The notes under the pieces: model-generated
What the model saw: the letters and a program-made list of their open reading frames with translations, nothing else
What the model was told of the DNA's origin: nothing
Databases searched by the model: none
Made by a program: the position numbers and the translations under genes
Source of the DNA: Pseudomonas sp. BN411
Lineage (GTDB): Bacteria; Pseudomonadota; Gammaproteobacteria; Pseudomonadales; Pseudomonadaceae
DNA length: 64,000 nucleotides
Direction of reading: 5' to 3'
Assembly (NCBI RefSeq): GCF_029871235.1
Contig: NZ_SSOM01000083.1
Coordinates: 51,311 to 115,310, forward strand
Shown: positions 26,267 through 36,048 of the stretch, in pieces
Layout: every line of letters starts with the position of its first letter
How positions within the stretch are numbered: position 1 is the stretch's first letter

Positions 26267-27136
26267 ATGAGTGAGATGCAGCCAACACCTTTGAGCGCCC
26301 GTCTGGCTGCAATCGCCCAGCGTTTTGGCTTCGGCAATTCGCCTCGCAAGGTGTTCGAGCGAGCCAGCCAGCTGCGCCTGCCCTTCCAGCAACTGCACCT
26401 GCCCGAGGACACCATCTGGTGGCAGTCCGGCCCACCATTGCAGCGGCTGGTGGAATTACCACGCGGAGCGCTGTCCGGCCCGGTCCAGGACGACAAGGCT
26501 GAAGCCCATGCCGTTCTGGTTGGGGTGGTCAAGCGCAGCGAACAGCGCCTTCCCAGCTTCGACCTGCGCCAGATCGACGGACTTTGCGGCAACGACCACA
26601 CACCGACGCCCTCCCCCAGCTTCGAGGACTACCTGGCCGGCCTGGACAGCCGCAAGGTGCGAATCATCAGCTACAAGGACTTCGTCAAGGCCATCAGCCT
26701 CCCCCTGCCACGCTTCCTCGCCGGCGAGCCCATCAGCTTGCTCCGGGCCGACTGGTACGCCTATCGCGTGTTCTGGAGCGGCGAGCAGCACGTCGAGGCC
26801 TTCGCCGCCTCCATCGCCTATGCCCGACTGCGTGCACTGGAAACCACCCTCCCCGCCGAGATCACCGACTACAGCCTCGATCCCGACGGCCTGGCCGTGC
26901 TGGACGAGCGCTACCACGTCCTGGCGATGCCAGCGCAGGCCTGGAGCGATCCGGCCTTCATGGGTCTGCTGCTGGACGGTGGTATCCCCTATTCGCGCCT
27001 GACCATCCTGCGCAACTCCGGCACCCCGGAATTCATCCTGCTGCCCAAGAAGCACGCCGAAGCCACTGCGCTGGGTGAAGGCTTGCGGCTGGCCGGGGCA
27101 GCCGATGTGGTGAAGTACCTGCGGGCGTTGGGCTAG
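26267..27136 (+). CDS. Conserved protein of unknown function (possibly DUF6685)
   Basis: The 289-aa soluble protein has no signal peptide, membrane helix or catalytic motif that I recognise. It contains a mixed alpha/beta sequence with DWYAYRVFWSGEQHVEAFAASIAYARLR in the middle and a C-terminal GIPYSRLTILRNSGTPEF. I associate it with a family restricted to Pseudomonas and relatives, perhaps DUF6685, but with limited certainty. It is divergent from the DUF2835 gene and followed by a palindromic repeat and the gdhB terminator. Confidence 0.8.
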   Translation: MSEMQPTPLSARLAAIAQRFGFGNSPRKVFERASQLRLPFQQLHLPEDTIWWQSGPPLQRLVELPRGALSGPVQDDKAEAHAVLVGVVKRSEQRLPSFDLRQIDGLCGNDHTPTPSPSFEDYLAGLDSRKVRIISYKDFVKAISLPLPRFLAGEPISLLRADWYAYRVFWSGEQHVEAFAASIAYARLRALETTLPAEITDYSLDPDGLAVLDERYHVLAMPAQAWSDPAFMGLLLDGGIPYSRLTILRNSGTPEFILLPKKHAEATALGEGLRLAGAADVVKYLRALG

Positions 27137-27160
27137 GTCCGCCGCCTCCGCTTCAGAGCC

Positions 27161-27212
27161 GGTGCGCACGACGCACCCTACCGCCCCGACAGTAGGGCGC
27201 GCTGCGCGCACC
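27161..27212. repeat. Imperfect palindromic intergenic repeat
   Basis: Two 21-base arms pair at 17 positions: GGTGCGCACGACGCACC plus CTAC on the left, and GTAG plus GGCGCGCTGCGCGCACC on the right. Such GC-rich palindromes are widely dispersed in Pseudomonas intergenic regions. Confidence 0.6.
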
Positions 27213-27262
27213 GATTCATCCCCGACTCCCCTGCATAAAGCTGGTGCCCCATTCTCCAGACC

Positions 27263-27288
27263 AAAAAAAGCCCCGCCGGAGCGGGGCT
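27263..27288 (-). terminator. Terminator of gdhB
   Basis: AGCCCCGC and GCGGGGCT form a perfect 8-bp stem; on the minus strand a run of seven T follows. It lies 31 bases after the gdhB stop codon. Confidence 0.9.
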
Positions 27289-27319
27289 AGAGCACTAAAA
27301 ACTTACGACATCACGGGCA

Positions 27320-30300
27320 TCAGGGAATGCATACGCCGTGCTGGCCGCTCTGGGCCAGGTCCATGAGCTCGCGGTTGGCCACTGCGTACATGGCGTAGTC
27401 AGTGGCGGTAGAGGCGCGCAGTTCGATCAGCATGGCCTTCCAGCGGTCCACCAGGGCACGGTGCTGGTCCAGCCACAGCGCTACGCGCTCCTCGACATCC
27501 GCCGGACCTTCGTTCATCTGCAGGACAGAGACGGTAATCGCCCGCTGCTGCCAGTCCAGGTCGTCGCGGAAGGCTTCCCGCGCCAGCGCTTGCCAGTTGC
27601 TTTCCACCGGCAGGCTGGTGATCTGCTGCAGGTACCAGGACAGGTCCAGCGCGCCGCCGACGGCGAAGTAGGCGGTGGCGACTTCGGCGGTGTCCTTGCC
27701 GGTGACGTCCGACGCCTCGATGATCGGCAGCAGCGTGTAGAGGTGGCTGGTGCCAGCCACGACACGAGCCAGGTCCTCGGGGGCGCCGGCCTCGACGTAG
27801 GACTGGTAGCGCGCCAGCCACTGCTCGCGGGACGGGCCTTCCAGCAGCTCGTCCAGGCGGCCGGCCAGGGCCTCCACGCGCGGGAGGAAGTGGTTTACGT
27901 CACGGGCGGCGTTCTGGTCTTCGCGACGGCTACGCAGGAACCAGCGAGTAGCACGGCGGCCCAGGCGCATCAGCTCATCCATCAGGGTCAGCTGCAGCTC
28001 GGCCGGCACCTTGTAGTCCAGGGCCTCGATCTGCTTCCACCAGTGCGGCAGGCGGAACACATCGCGCACCACCACATAGGCGCCCGCCACATTGGCCGCA
28101 CTCATGCCAGTGGACTCCTTCAGGCGCTGCACAAAGGTGATGCCCATGTGGTTGACCAGGTCGTTGGCGATCTGGGTGCTGATGATTTCGCGCTTCAGGC
28201 GGTGGCGACGCATGGACTCGCCGAAGGTCTCGGCCAGGCGTGCCGGGAAGGCGGTTTCCATTTCCTGGGCCAGGTAGTCGTCGTCCGGCACCAGGGATTT
28301 GAGCAGCGACTCCTTGAGGTCGATCTTGCTGTAGGAGATCAGCACCGACAGCTCGGGGCGGGTCAGGCCCTGGCCATTGGCGATGCGCTCGTTCAGCTCT
28401 TCGTCTGCGGGCAGGAACTCCAGGCCACGGTCCAGCTTGCCGGCCGCTTCCAGGGCGGTCATCAGGCGCTTGTACTCGCCGATCTTCTCGCGAGCGCGGC
28501 GCTGTGCCAGGGAGAGCGCCTGGGTCTGCTTGTAGTTGTTGCCCAGCACCAGGTTGCCCACGTCATCGGTCATCTCGGCCAGCAGCTTGTTGCGCTGTTT
28601 GCCGGTCATGTCGCCATTGGCAACGATCTCGTTGAGCAGGATCTTGATGTTGACCTCATGGTCCGAGCAGTCCACACCGCCGGCGTTGTCGATGAAGTCG
28701 GTGTTGCTGGCGCCGCCGTTGAGGCCGTACTCGACGCGGCCCAGCTGGGTCATGCCGAGGTTACCGCCCTCGCCCACCACCTTGGCGCGCAGTTCACGGC
28801 CGTCCACGCGCAGGGCGTCGTTGGCCTTGTCGCCCACGTCGGCGTGGCTTTCGCTACTGGCCTTGACGTAGGTGCCGATGCCGCCGTTCCAGAGCAGGTC
28901 GACCGGCGCCTTCAGCAGGGCATTCAGCAGTTCGGTGGGGGTCAGCTTGTCGGCTTCGATCTCGAAGCGCTGCTGCATCTGCGGGCTGATGGCGATGCTC
29001 TTGGCACTGCGCAGGAAGATGCCGCCGCCTTCGGAGATCAGCTTGGTGTCGTAGTCGGCCCAGGAAGAACGCGGCAGCTCGAACATGCGCTGGCGCTCGA
29101 CGAAGCTGGAAGCCGCGTCCGGGTTCGGGTCGATGAAGATGTGCATGTGGTTGAAGGCAGCCACCAGTTGCAGCTTGTCCGACAGCAGCAGGCCGTTGCC
29201 GAACACGTCGCCGGCCATGTCGCCGATGCCGATCACGGTGAAGTTGTCCTTCTGCACATCGATGCCGCGCTCACGGAAGTGACGCTGCACCGATACCCAG
29301 CCACCCTTGGCGGTGATGCCCATGCCCTTGTGGTCGTAGCCGGCCGAACCGCCGGAGGCGAAGGCGTCGCCCAGCCAGAAGCCGTATTCCTGGGCAATGC
29401 CGTTGGCGATGTCGGAGAAGGTCGCGGTGCCCTTGTCGGCCGCCACCACCAGATAGGGGTCGTCGACGTCATGGCGCACCACGTTGGCCGGCGGCACCAC
29501 CTTGCCTTCCTTGAGGTTGTCGGTGACGTCCAGCAGGCCGGAAATGAAGATGCGATAGCAGGCGATGGCCTCGGCCTGGATATCGTCACGGCTGCCGCCC
29601 ACCGGCAGGCGACGCGGGATGAAGCCGCCCTTGGCGCCCATGGGCACGATCACGGCGTTCTTCACCTGCTGCGCCTTCACCAGGCCCAGCACTTCGGTAC
29701 GGAAGTCTTCTTCACGGTCGGACCAGCGCAGGCCGCCGCGCGCCACGTCGCCGAAGCGCAGGTGCACGCCCTCTACGCGCGGGCAGTAGACGAAGATTTC
29801 GAACTTGGGCACCGGACGCGGAATTTCCGGAATCAGGCGCGGACTCAGCTTGAAGCTGAAGTAGGACTTGTTCTGGCCAGCCGCGTCGGGCTGGTAGAAG
29901 TTGGTGCGCAGGGTCGCCTTGATCAGGTCCAGGTAGCGACGCAGGATGCGGTCTTCGTTGAGCACCGCGACATTGTCCAGCTCACCGAGGATGGCCTGCT
30001 CCAGCTTCTGCTGCTTGTCGTCAAGGTCGACCGCCGCCATCTTGCGCGCCAGGTAGAAGCGGGTCTTGAACAGGCGCACCAGTTCCTTGGCGATGTTGGC
30101 GTGGTTCAGCAGGGTGCTGGCGATGTAGGACAGGTCGAAGCCGAGGCGAATCTGCTTCAGGTAACGCGCGTACGCACGCAGCAGGGCCACATCGCGCCAG
30201 GGCATGGCGGCGGTCAGCACCAGGCGGTTGAAGGCATCGTTCTCGGCATGGCCGCCGACGATATGCACGAAGGCGTCCTGCAGGGTGTCGTTGAGTTCCT

Positions 30301-32182
30301 GGATATCGACTTCATCGCCCAGGGCGCTGGTGAAGGCGAAGTCGTGGATCCAGTACTGGCGACCGTCCTGGCGCACCAGGCGGTAGGGGAACTCGCCCAG
30401 CACGCGCAGGCCGAGGTTCTCCAGGATCGGCAGCACATCGGACAGCGCCAGCGGGTTGTCCGCGTGGTACAGCTTGCAATGCAGCTGCTGCTCACCCTGG
30501 GCCAGCGGCTGGTAGAAGCTCATCACCAGCGGACGCTCGTCGGACAGGCTGTACAGGTGCTGCATGTCCACCACCGCCGAGTGCGGGGCGAAGCGCTCGC
30601 GATAGCCGGCCGGGAAGCCTTTCGGGAAGTCGGCCAGCACGCGGGTGCCCTGCCCTTCGCCGAAGCTTTCGTTGATCAGGCTGGCGTAGTCGTCCTTCCA
30701 GGAACGGCAGGCCTGGATGACTTCCTTCTCCAGCATCGCCGTATCGACGTGCAGCTTGTTCTTCGGGTCCAGGCGCAGGATGAACTGCACCCGAGCCAGC
30801 ACGGACTCGGAGAAGAAGGTCCAGAACTCGCAGTCACTGGCCTGCAGGCGCTCCATCAGGATCTGCTGGATCTTCAGGCGGGTCTCGGTGGAGTAGACGT
30901 CACGCGGGACATAAGCCAGGGCGTAAGCGAAGCGGCCATAGGGATCGCGGCGCAGGAACAGGCGGATCTTGTTGCGTTCCTGCATCTGCACGATGGACAT
31001 GGCCGTGGTGAACAGATCGTCCACCGGGGTCTGGAACAGGTCGTCGCGCGGCAGCACTTCCAGTACCTGGGCCAGTTCCTTGCCCAGGTGGGCCTTGGCA
31101 TCGAAGCCGGAGCGGCGCTGGATCTCGGCCACCTTGCGGCGGATGTAGGGGATGCGGCCGACGCTTTCGGCGTACACGGCCGAGGTGTAGAGGCCCATGA
31201 AGCGGCACTCCTTGATCACCTTGCCCTTGGCATCCAGTTCGCGGATGGACACGAAGTCCGGGTAGGCCGGACGGTGCACGCGGCTCGGCTCGGCGGCCTT
31301 GGCGAAGGACAGCAGCATCGGCCCGCGCAGATACTCCAGGGCCTCGGTCTCGATATGCAGCTCTTCCTTCTTCAGGCCGGCGCGACGCAGCCTGGAGACA
31401 CCCAGCAGGGATTTCTCGTCGTAGACCAGGTGGCCGCCGCTCTTCTCGTCGGCCACGGTGAATTCTTCATAACCCAGGAAAGTGAAGTGGTCGTCCAGCA
31501 ACCAGTCCATGAACACCTTCACTTCGGCCAGCTCTTCGCCATCGACCTTGAGCTTGGCCTTGTCCAGCCAGGCCAGCAGTTCCTGGGCCTTGGCCTTCAT
31601 CGGCTTGAAATCGGCCACGGCCACGCGGACATCGCCCAGCACTTCCAGCAGGGCCTTTTCTAGGGTCTTCATGGCGCCGTTGTTGGCGCAGCGGTCGATC
31701 TCCAGGAACATCATCGATTCCTGGCGCACGTCCTTGCCCTGGCTGCCCTTGGGCAGGACTTCCACCAGGTCGCCCTTGGCATTGCGGCGCACGCTGATGA
31801 CGTTGTTCTGCAGGGTGTGGATGCTGTAGCCGCGGCGGTTCAGCTCCATGCGTACCGAGTCGACGAGGAACGGGATGTCCGGGTGCAGCACTTCCACGGC
31901 GGTGTGGGTGGATTGCCAACCGTGCTTCTCGTAGTCGGGGTTGAACACCCGCACTTCAGGGTTGGCGGGGTCGAAGCGCTCCAGCAGGCGCCAGGACGAG
32001 AGGGTGCAGCCGACAAGGTCGGACAGCCGGCGCTGGGTCAGTTCGTCGAGCGCGATGATGCCGAAGAATTGCTCGGCGAACAGGGCTACTTGTGGCAACG
32101 CCTTTTCGCTGACGTGCTGCGCCAGGGCCGCTTGCAGTTGGTGCTGGAAGTCGGCTTTGCTGGCTGCGGTGAAGGACGTCAT
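27320..32182 (-). CDS. gdhB: NAD-dependent glutamate dehydrogenase, large 180-kDa class
   Basis: The 1620-aa enzyme converts glutamate and NAD to 2-oxoglutarate, ammonium and NADH, the catabolic direction used when arginine or glutamate is a carbon source. The length equals that of the P. aeruginosa GdhB as I recall it. The catalytic dehydrogenase core lies in the middle third (AVIVPMGAKGGFIPRRLP, then GDMAGDVFGNGLLLS of the nucleotide-binding fold), flanked by long N- and C-terminal regulatory regions. The start at 32182 has GGAG seven bases upstream and gives the standard MTSFTAASKADFQ opening. The gene is monocistronic and divergent from the MoxR operon. In P. aeruginosa gdhB is controlled by ArgR; I could not identify such a site here. 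Confidence 0.97.
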   Translation of the reverse strand: MTSFTAASKADFQHQLQAALAQHVSEKALPQVALFAEQFFGIIALDELTQRRLSDLVGCTLSSWRLLERFDPANPEVRVFNPDYEKHGWQSTHTAVEVLHPDIPFLVDSVRMELNRRGYSIHTLQNNVISVRRNAKGDLVEVLPKGSQGKDVRQESMMFLEIDRCANNGAMKTLEKALLEVLGDVRVAVADFKPMKAKAQELLAWLDKAKLKVDGEELAEVKVFMDWLLDDHFTFLGYEEFTVADEKSGGHLVYDEKSLLGVSRLRRAGLKKEELHIETEALEYLRGPMLLSFAKAAEPSRVHRPAYPDFVSIRELDAKGKVIKECRFMGLYTSAVYAESVGRIPYIRRKVAEIQRRSGFDAKAHLGKELAQVLEVLPRDDLFQTPVDDLFTTAMSIVQMQERNKIRLFLRRDPYGRFAYALAYVPRDVYSTETRLKIQQILMERLQASDCEFWTFFSESVLARVQFILRLDPKNKLHVDTAMLEKEVIQACRSWKDDYASLINESFGEGQGTRVLADFPKGFPAGYRERFAPHSAVVDMQHLYSLSDERPLVMSFYQPLAQGEQQLHCKLYHADNPLALSDVLPILENLGLRVLGEFPYRLVRQDGRQYWIHDFAFTSALGDEVDIQELNDTLQDAFVHIVGGHAENDAFNRLVLTAAMPWRDVALLRAYARYLKQIRLGFDLSYIASTLLNHANIAKELVRLFKTRFYLARKMAAVDLDDKQQKLEQAILGELDNVAVLNEDRILRRYLDLIKATLRTNFYQPDAAGQNKSYFSFKLSPRLIPEIPRPVPKFEIFVYCPRVEGVHLRFGDVARGGLRWSDREEDFRTEVLGLVKAQQVKNAVIVPMGAKGGFIPRRLPVGGSRDDIQAEAIACYRIFISGLLDVTDNLKEGKVVPPANVVRHDVDDPYLVVAADKGTATFSDIANGIAQEYGFWLGDAFASGGSAGYDHKGMGITAKGGWVSVQRHFRERGIDVQKDNFTVIGIGDMAGDVFGNGLLLSDKLQLVAAFNHMHIFIDPNPDAASSFVERQRMFELPRSSWADYDTKLISEGGGIFLRSAKSIAISPQMQQRFEIEADKLTPTELLNALLKAPVDLLWNGGIGTYVKASSESHADVGDKANDALRVDGRELRAKVVGEGGNLGMTQLGRVEYGLNGGASNTDFIDNAGGVDCSDHEVNIKILLNEIVANGDMTGKQRNKLLAEMTDDVGNLVLGNNYKQTQALSLAQRRAREKIGEYKRLMTALEAAGKLDRGLEFLPADEELNERIANGQGLTRPELSVLISYSKIDLKESLLKSLVPDDDYLAQEMETAFPARLAETFGESMRRHRLKREIISTQIANDLVNHMGITFVQRLKESTGMSAANVAGAYVVVRDVFRLPHWWKQIEALDYKVPAELQLTLMDELMRLGRRATRWFLRSRREDQNAARDVNHFLPRVEALAGRLDELLEGPSREQWLARYQSYVEAGAPEDLARVVAGTSHLYTLLPIIEASDVTGKDTAEVATAYFAVGGALDLSWYLQQITSLPVESNWQALAREAFRDDLDWQQRAITVSVLQMNEGPADVEERVALWLDQHRALVDRWKAMLIELRASTATDYAMYAVANRELMDLAQSGQHGVCIP

Positions 32183-32590
32183 GGTTGTGCTCCGCTGGGC
32201 TCGTTTCGTTGGAATTAAGCGTAGAACGCCTACGTGCGGAGGAAGGGCCACAGGTCGATCCGGGCAGTGTGACCCTGCTCCGGGAGAACGCCGGGGGACA
32301 ACTGCGACCCGGCGGTCACCATTGCCGCGAAAGCTTAACGAGGGAGCAATGCGGGACGCTTACGGCGCTGCGACATATTCGTTCAATCAGAGTCCGCTTT
32401 TACCAATGCCGTACTCTCGACCCGAAGGTGTAGGAATGGGCCGCGCAACGCCCACGAATATTCGCCCGCGTCACGGAACCATCGCCTGAATTCAGGCTCT
32501 TCTAGGCCGCCTCCCCTGGTCTGGATTAAAGTTATGCGTCATCACCTGAGGGCTTACAGCTCTCTTTTCCCCAGTTCAACGAGCCCATCG
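32183..32590. promoter_or_regulatory. Divergent promoter region of gdhB and the MoxR operon
   Basis: These 408 bases hold no supported gene. A perfect 14-bp palindrome, GCCTGAATTCAGGC, lies at 32484-32497, 94 bases before the MoxR start, and could be an operator. Confidence 0.5.
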
Positions 32591-33549
<959 letters not shown>

Positions 33550-33550
<1 letters not shown>

Positions 33551-34548
33551 TGCGCCTGAAAGCGGCGGCCTGGAAGTTCCGGGTCAGGAAGCGCCGCCCG
33601 GCGACGCCCGGCGATGCCCCGCCGGCCGCCAGCGCGGAAGGCGTGCACGTGGACCTGGCCGAGCTGATCGACATGCGCCACCGGGTCCGGGAGGTGCAGT
33701 TGTTCTCCAGCCCCGCGCGCCGCAGCCCGCTGATCGGCCTGCACCATTCCAAGCTGCGTGGCCGTGGCGTGGATTTCGACCAGGTGCGCATCTACCAGGC
33801 CGGCGACGACGTCCGCACCATCGACTGGCGTGTCACCGCACGCACCCAGGAACCCCATACCAAGCTGTTCCACGAAGAACGTGAGCGGCCGGTGTTCATC
33901 ATGGTCGAACAGACCCAGCGTCTGTTCTTCGGCACCGGGCTGGTATTCAAGTCGGTGCTCGCCGCCCAAGCCGCCAGCCTCATTGGCTGGGCGGCGCTGG
34001 CCCACAACGACCGGGTCGGCGGCCTGGTGTTCAGCGACCATGACCACCACGAAATCAAGCCGCGGCGCAGCAAGCAGAGCCTGCTGCAACTGCTCAGCCG
34101 CCTGGCCCGCGCCAACCAGGCCCTCGGCAGCCCGGGCAGCTCACAGCGCGAGGGCTTCAGCCTGGCCCTGCGCCGCGCCCGCGAGGTGCTGCGTCCGGGC
34201 AGCCTGGTGGTGATTCTCTGCGACGAACGCGCGCTGTCCGATACCGCCGAACAACAGATCGCCCTGCTCGCCCGCCATACCGACCTGATCCTCATGCCGG
34301 TTTCCGACCCACTGGACCACGCCCTGCCTGCAGCCGGCCTGTTGCGCTTCGCCGAGCAGGGCGCCCAACTGGAGTTGGACACCCACGCGGCGGACCTGCG
34401 CCAGGCCTACCGCGAACAGGGCGAAGCCCGCGTCGCACGCTGGGAACGCCTGGCCCAGCGCCTCGGCGTCCTGCTGCTGCCGCTGTCGACCCAGGAAGGC
34501 ATGATCGAGCAACTGCGCGACTACCTGCAGCACCGGGGTGCGCGATGA
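33550..34548 (+). CDS. DUF58 protein of the MoxR/Bat operon
   Basis: The 332-aa protein starts with an ATG that overlaps the MoxR stop codon (TGATG). It carries the DUF58 signature GRGVDFDQVRIYQAGDDVRTIDWRVTART-x-EPHTKLFHEERERPV at about residues 72-115, followed by a degenerate vWA-like fold (FIMVEQTQ, LVVILCDER). The first 20 residues are very basic and there is no clear membrane helix. It probably works with the MoxR ATPase. Confidence 0.92.
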
Positions 34549-35036
34549 ACCCTCTGGATGGGCTGGAGCCGCTCATCGCCCCGGCCGCCATATCGTGGTG
34601 GCCCCCCGCTCCCGGCTGGTGGTGCCTGCCACCGCTGCTCGGGTTGCTGGGCTGGGGCCTGTGGCACTGGTGGCAGCGGCAAATGCGGCAGGATGCCGTG
34701 GAAACCGAACAACCGCTGGACCCGGCGCGCCAGGCTGCGCTGGAAGAACTGTCGCGCCTGCCCAAACCCTATGACAGTGCGCCGGCCGGCCCCTGGTTGC
34801 AGGAGCTCAACGGACTGCTCAAGCGTCTATGCCGCATGCATTACCCCGGAGATCACAGCCACACCCTGAGCGGCCGCGCCTGGCTGGCCTACCTCGACAA
34901 CCGCTGCCCGGCCGCTGGCCTGACCCGCTGGATGATCCTGGTCGAAGGCGCCTATCGCCCGCAGTGCAAACTGGATGACAAGGCCATCGCCGGCCTCTAC
35001 CAGTCCGTCGAGACCTGGATCCGCAAGCATGTTTGA
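34545..35036 (+). CDS. DUF4381 small membrane protein
   Basis: The 163-aa protein overlaps the DUF58 gene by four bases (ATGA). One membrane helix lies at about residues 26-42 (WWCLPPLLGLLGWGLWHWW). A cytoplasmic domain follows, with LKRLCRMHYPGDHSHTLSGRAWLAYLD, typical of DUF4381. It is probably a membrane anchor or scaffold between DUF58 and the vWA proteins. Confidence 0.9.
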   Translation: MNPLDGLEPLIAPAAISWWPPAPGWWCLPPLLGLLGWGLWHWWQRQMRQDAVETEQPLDPARQAALEELSRLPKPYDSAPAGPWLQELNGLLKRLCRMHYPGDHSHTLSGRAWLAYLDNRCPAAGLTRWMILVEGAYRPQCKLDDKAIAGLYQSVETWIRKHV

Positions 35037-36048
35037 GTTCGCCTGGCCCTGGATCTTCATCCTCGCCCCGCTGCCCTGGGTGCTGCGGGTACTGCTGCCG
35101 CCGGCGGACAGCGGCGACGCGGCGCTCAAGGTGAGCTTCCTCGCCGACCTCGAAGGCCTGATCGGCCGGCGCGCCCGTGCCAACCTGCCAGCCTGGCGCC
35201 AGCAGGCCCCCTTCGTTCTGCTCTGGCTATTGCTGCTCTGCGCTGCCGCCCGCCCGGAATGGGTCGGCGAGCCGCAGCCGATTCCTATCAGCGGTCGCGA
35301 CCTGCTGCTGGCGGTGGATGTGTCCGGTTCCATGGACTACGCCGACATGAAGTGGGAAGAAGAAGACGTCAGCCGGCTGACGCTGGTGAAGCACTTGATG
35401 GGCGAGTTCATCGACGGTCGCCGCGGCGATCGCATCGGCCTCATCCTGTTCGGCAGCCAGGCCTACGTGCAGGCGCCGCTGACATTCGACCGCGAAACCG
35501 TGCGCACCTGGCTGGATGAAGCCCTGATCGGCATCGCCGGCAAGAACACCGCCATCGGCGACGCCATCGGCCTGGCAGTGAAACGCCTGCGCCAGCGCCC
35601 CGCCAACAGCCGCGTACTGGTCCTGATCACCGACGGTGCCAATACCGGCGGCGAGATCGACCCGCTGACCGCCGCGCGCCTGGCGGCCGAGGAGCAGGTG
35701 AAGATCTACACCATCGGTATCGGCGCCGATCCGGAGCAGAGCGACGTGCTCGGCATCCTCGGGCTCAACCCCAGCATGGACCTCGACGAACCCACCCTGA
35801 CCGCCATCGCCGAACAGACGGGCGGCCAGTACTTCCGCGCGCGCAGCAGCCAGGAACTGGAACAGATCGAGCAAAGCCTCGACCACCTTGAACCGGTGAC
35901 CCAACGCGCCAGCCAGGCACGCCCGGCCTACTCCCTCTACAGCTGGCCCCTGGCGGGTGCCCTGTTGCTGAGCATCGCGCTGGTCTGCCGCGTGCTCTGG
36001 CCCCACGCCCAGCAGCAGCGGCCGCAGTGGCTGCGGAGGCGCACATGA
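35029..36048 (+). CDS. BatA-like vWA-domain membrane protein
   Basis: The 339-aa protein starts with an ATG at 35029, eight bases inside the previous gene. A membrane helix opens the protein, another lies near residues 62-76, and a third near the C-terminus (WPLAGALLLSIALVCRVLW). The vWA domain between them has an intact MIDAS: DVSGSMD at about residue 96 and ITDGANTGG at about 201. It belongs to the Bat/aerotolerance group and is the likely client of the MoxR ATPase. Confidence 0.93.
   Translation: MFEFAWPWIFILAPLPWVLRVLLPPADSGDAALKVSFLADLEGLIGRRARANLPAWRQQAPFVLLWLLLLCAAARPEWVGEPQPIPISGRDLLLAVDVSGSMDYADMKWEEEDVSRLTLVKHLMGEFIDGRRGDRIGLILFGSQAYVQAPLTFDRETVRTWLDEALIGIAGKNTAIGDAIGLAVKRLRQRPANSRVLVLITDGANTGGEIDPLTAARLAAEEQVKIYTIGIGADPEQSDVLGILGLNPSMDLDEPTLTAIAEQTGGQYFRARSSQELEQIEQSLDHLEPVTQRASQARPAYSLYSWPLAGALLLSIALVCRVLWPHAQQQRPQWLRRRT

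Noticed and set aside
27338..31663. A 1441-codon open frame on the + strand opposite gdhB
   Set aside because: It is the mirror of gdhB codons in GC-rich DNA, has no ribosome binding site or domain, and gdhB itself is fully conserved.
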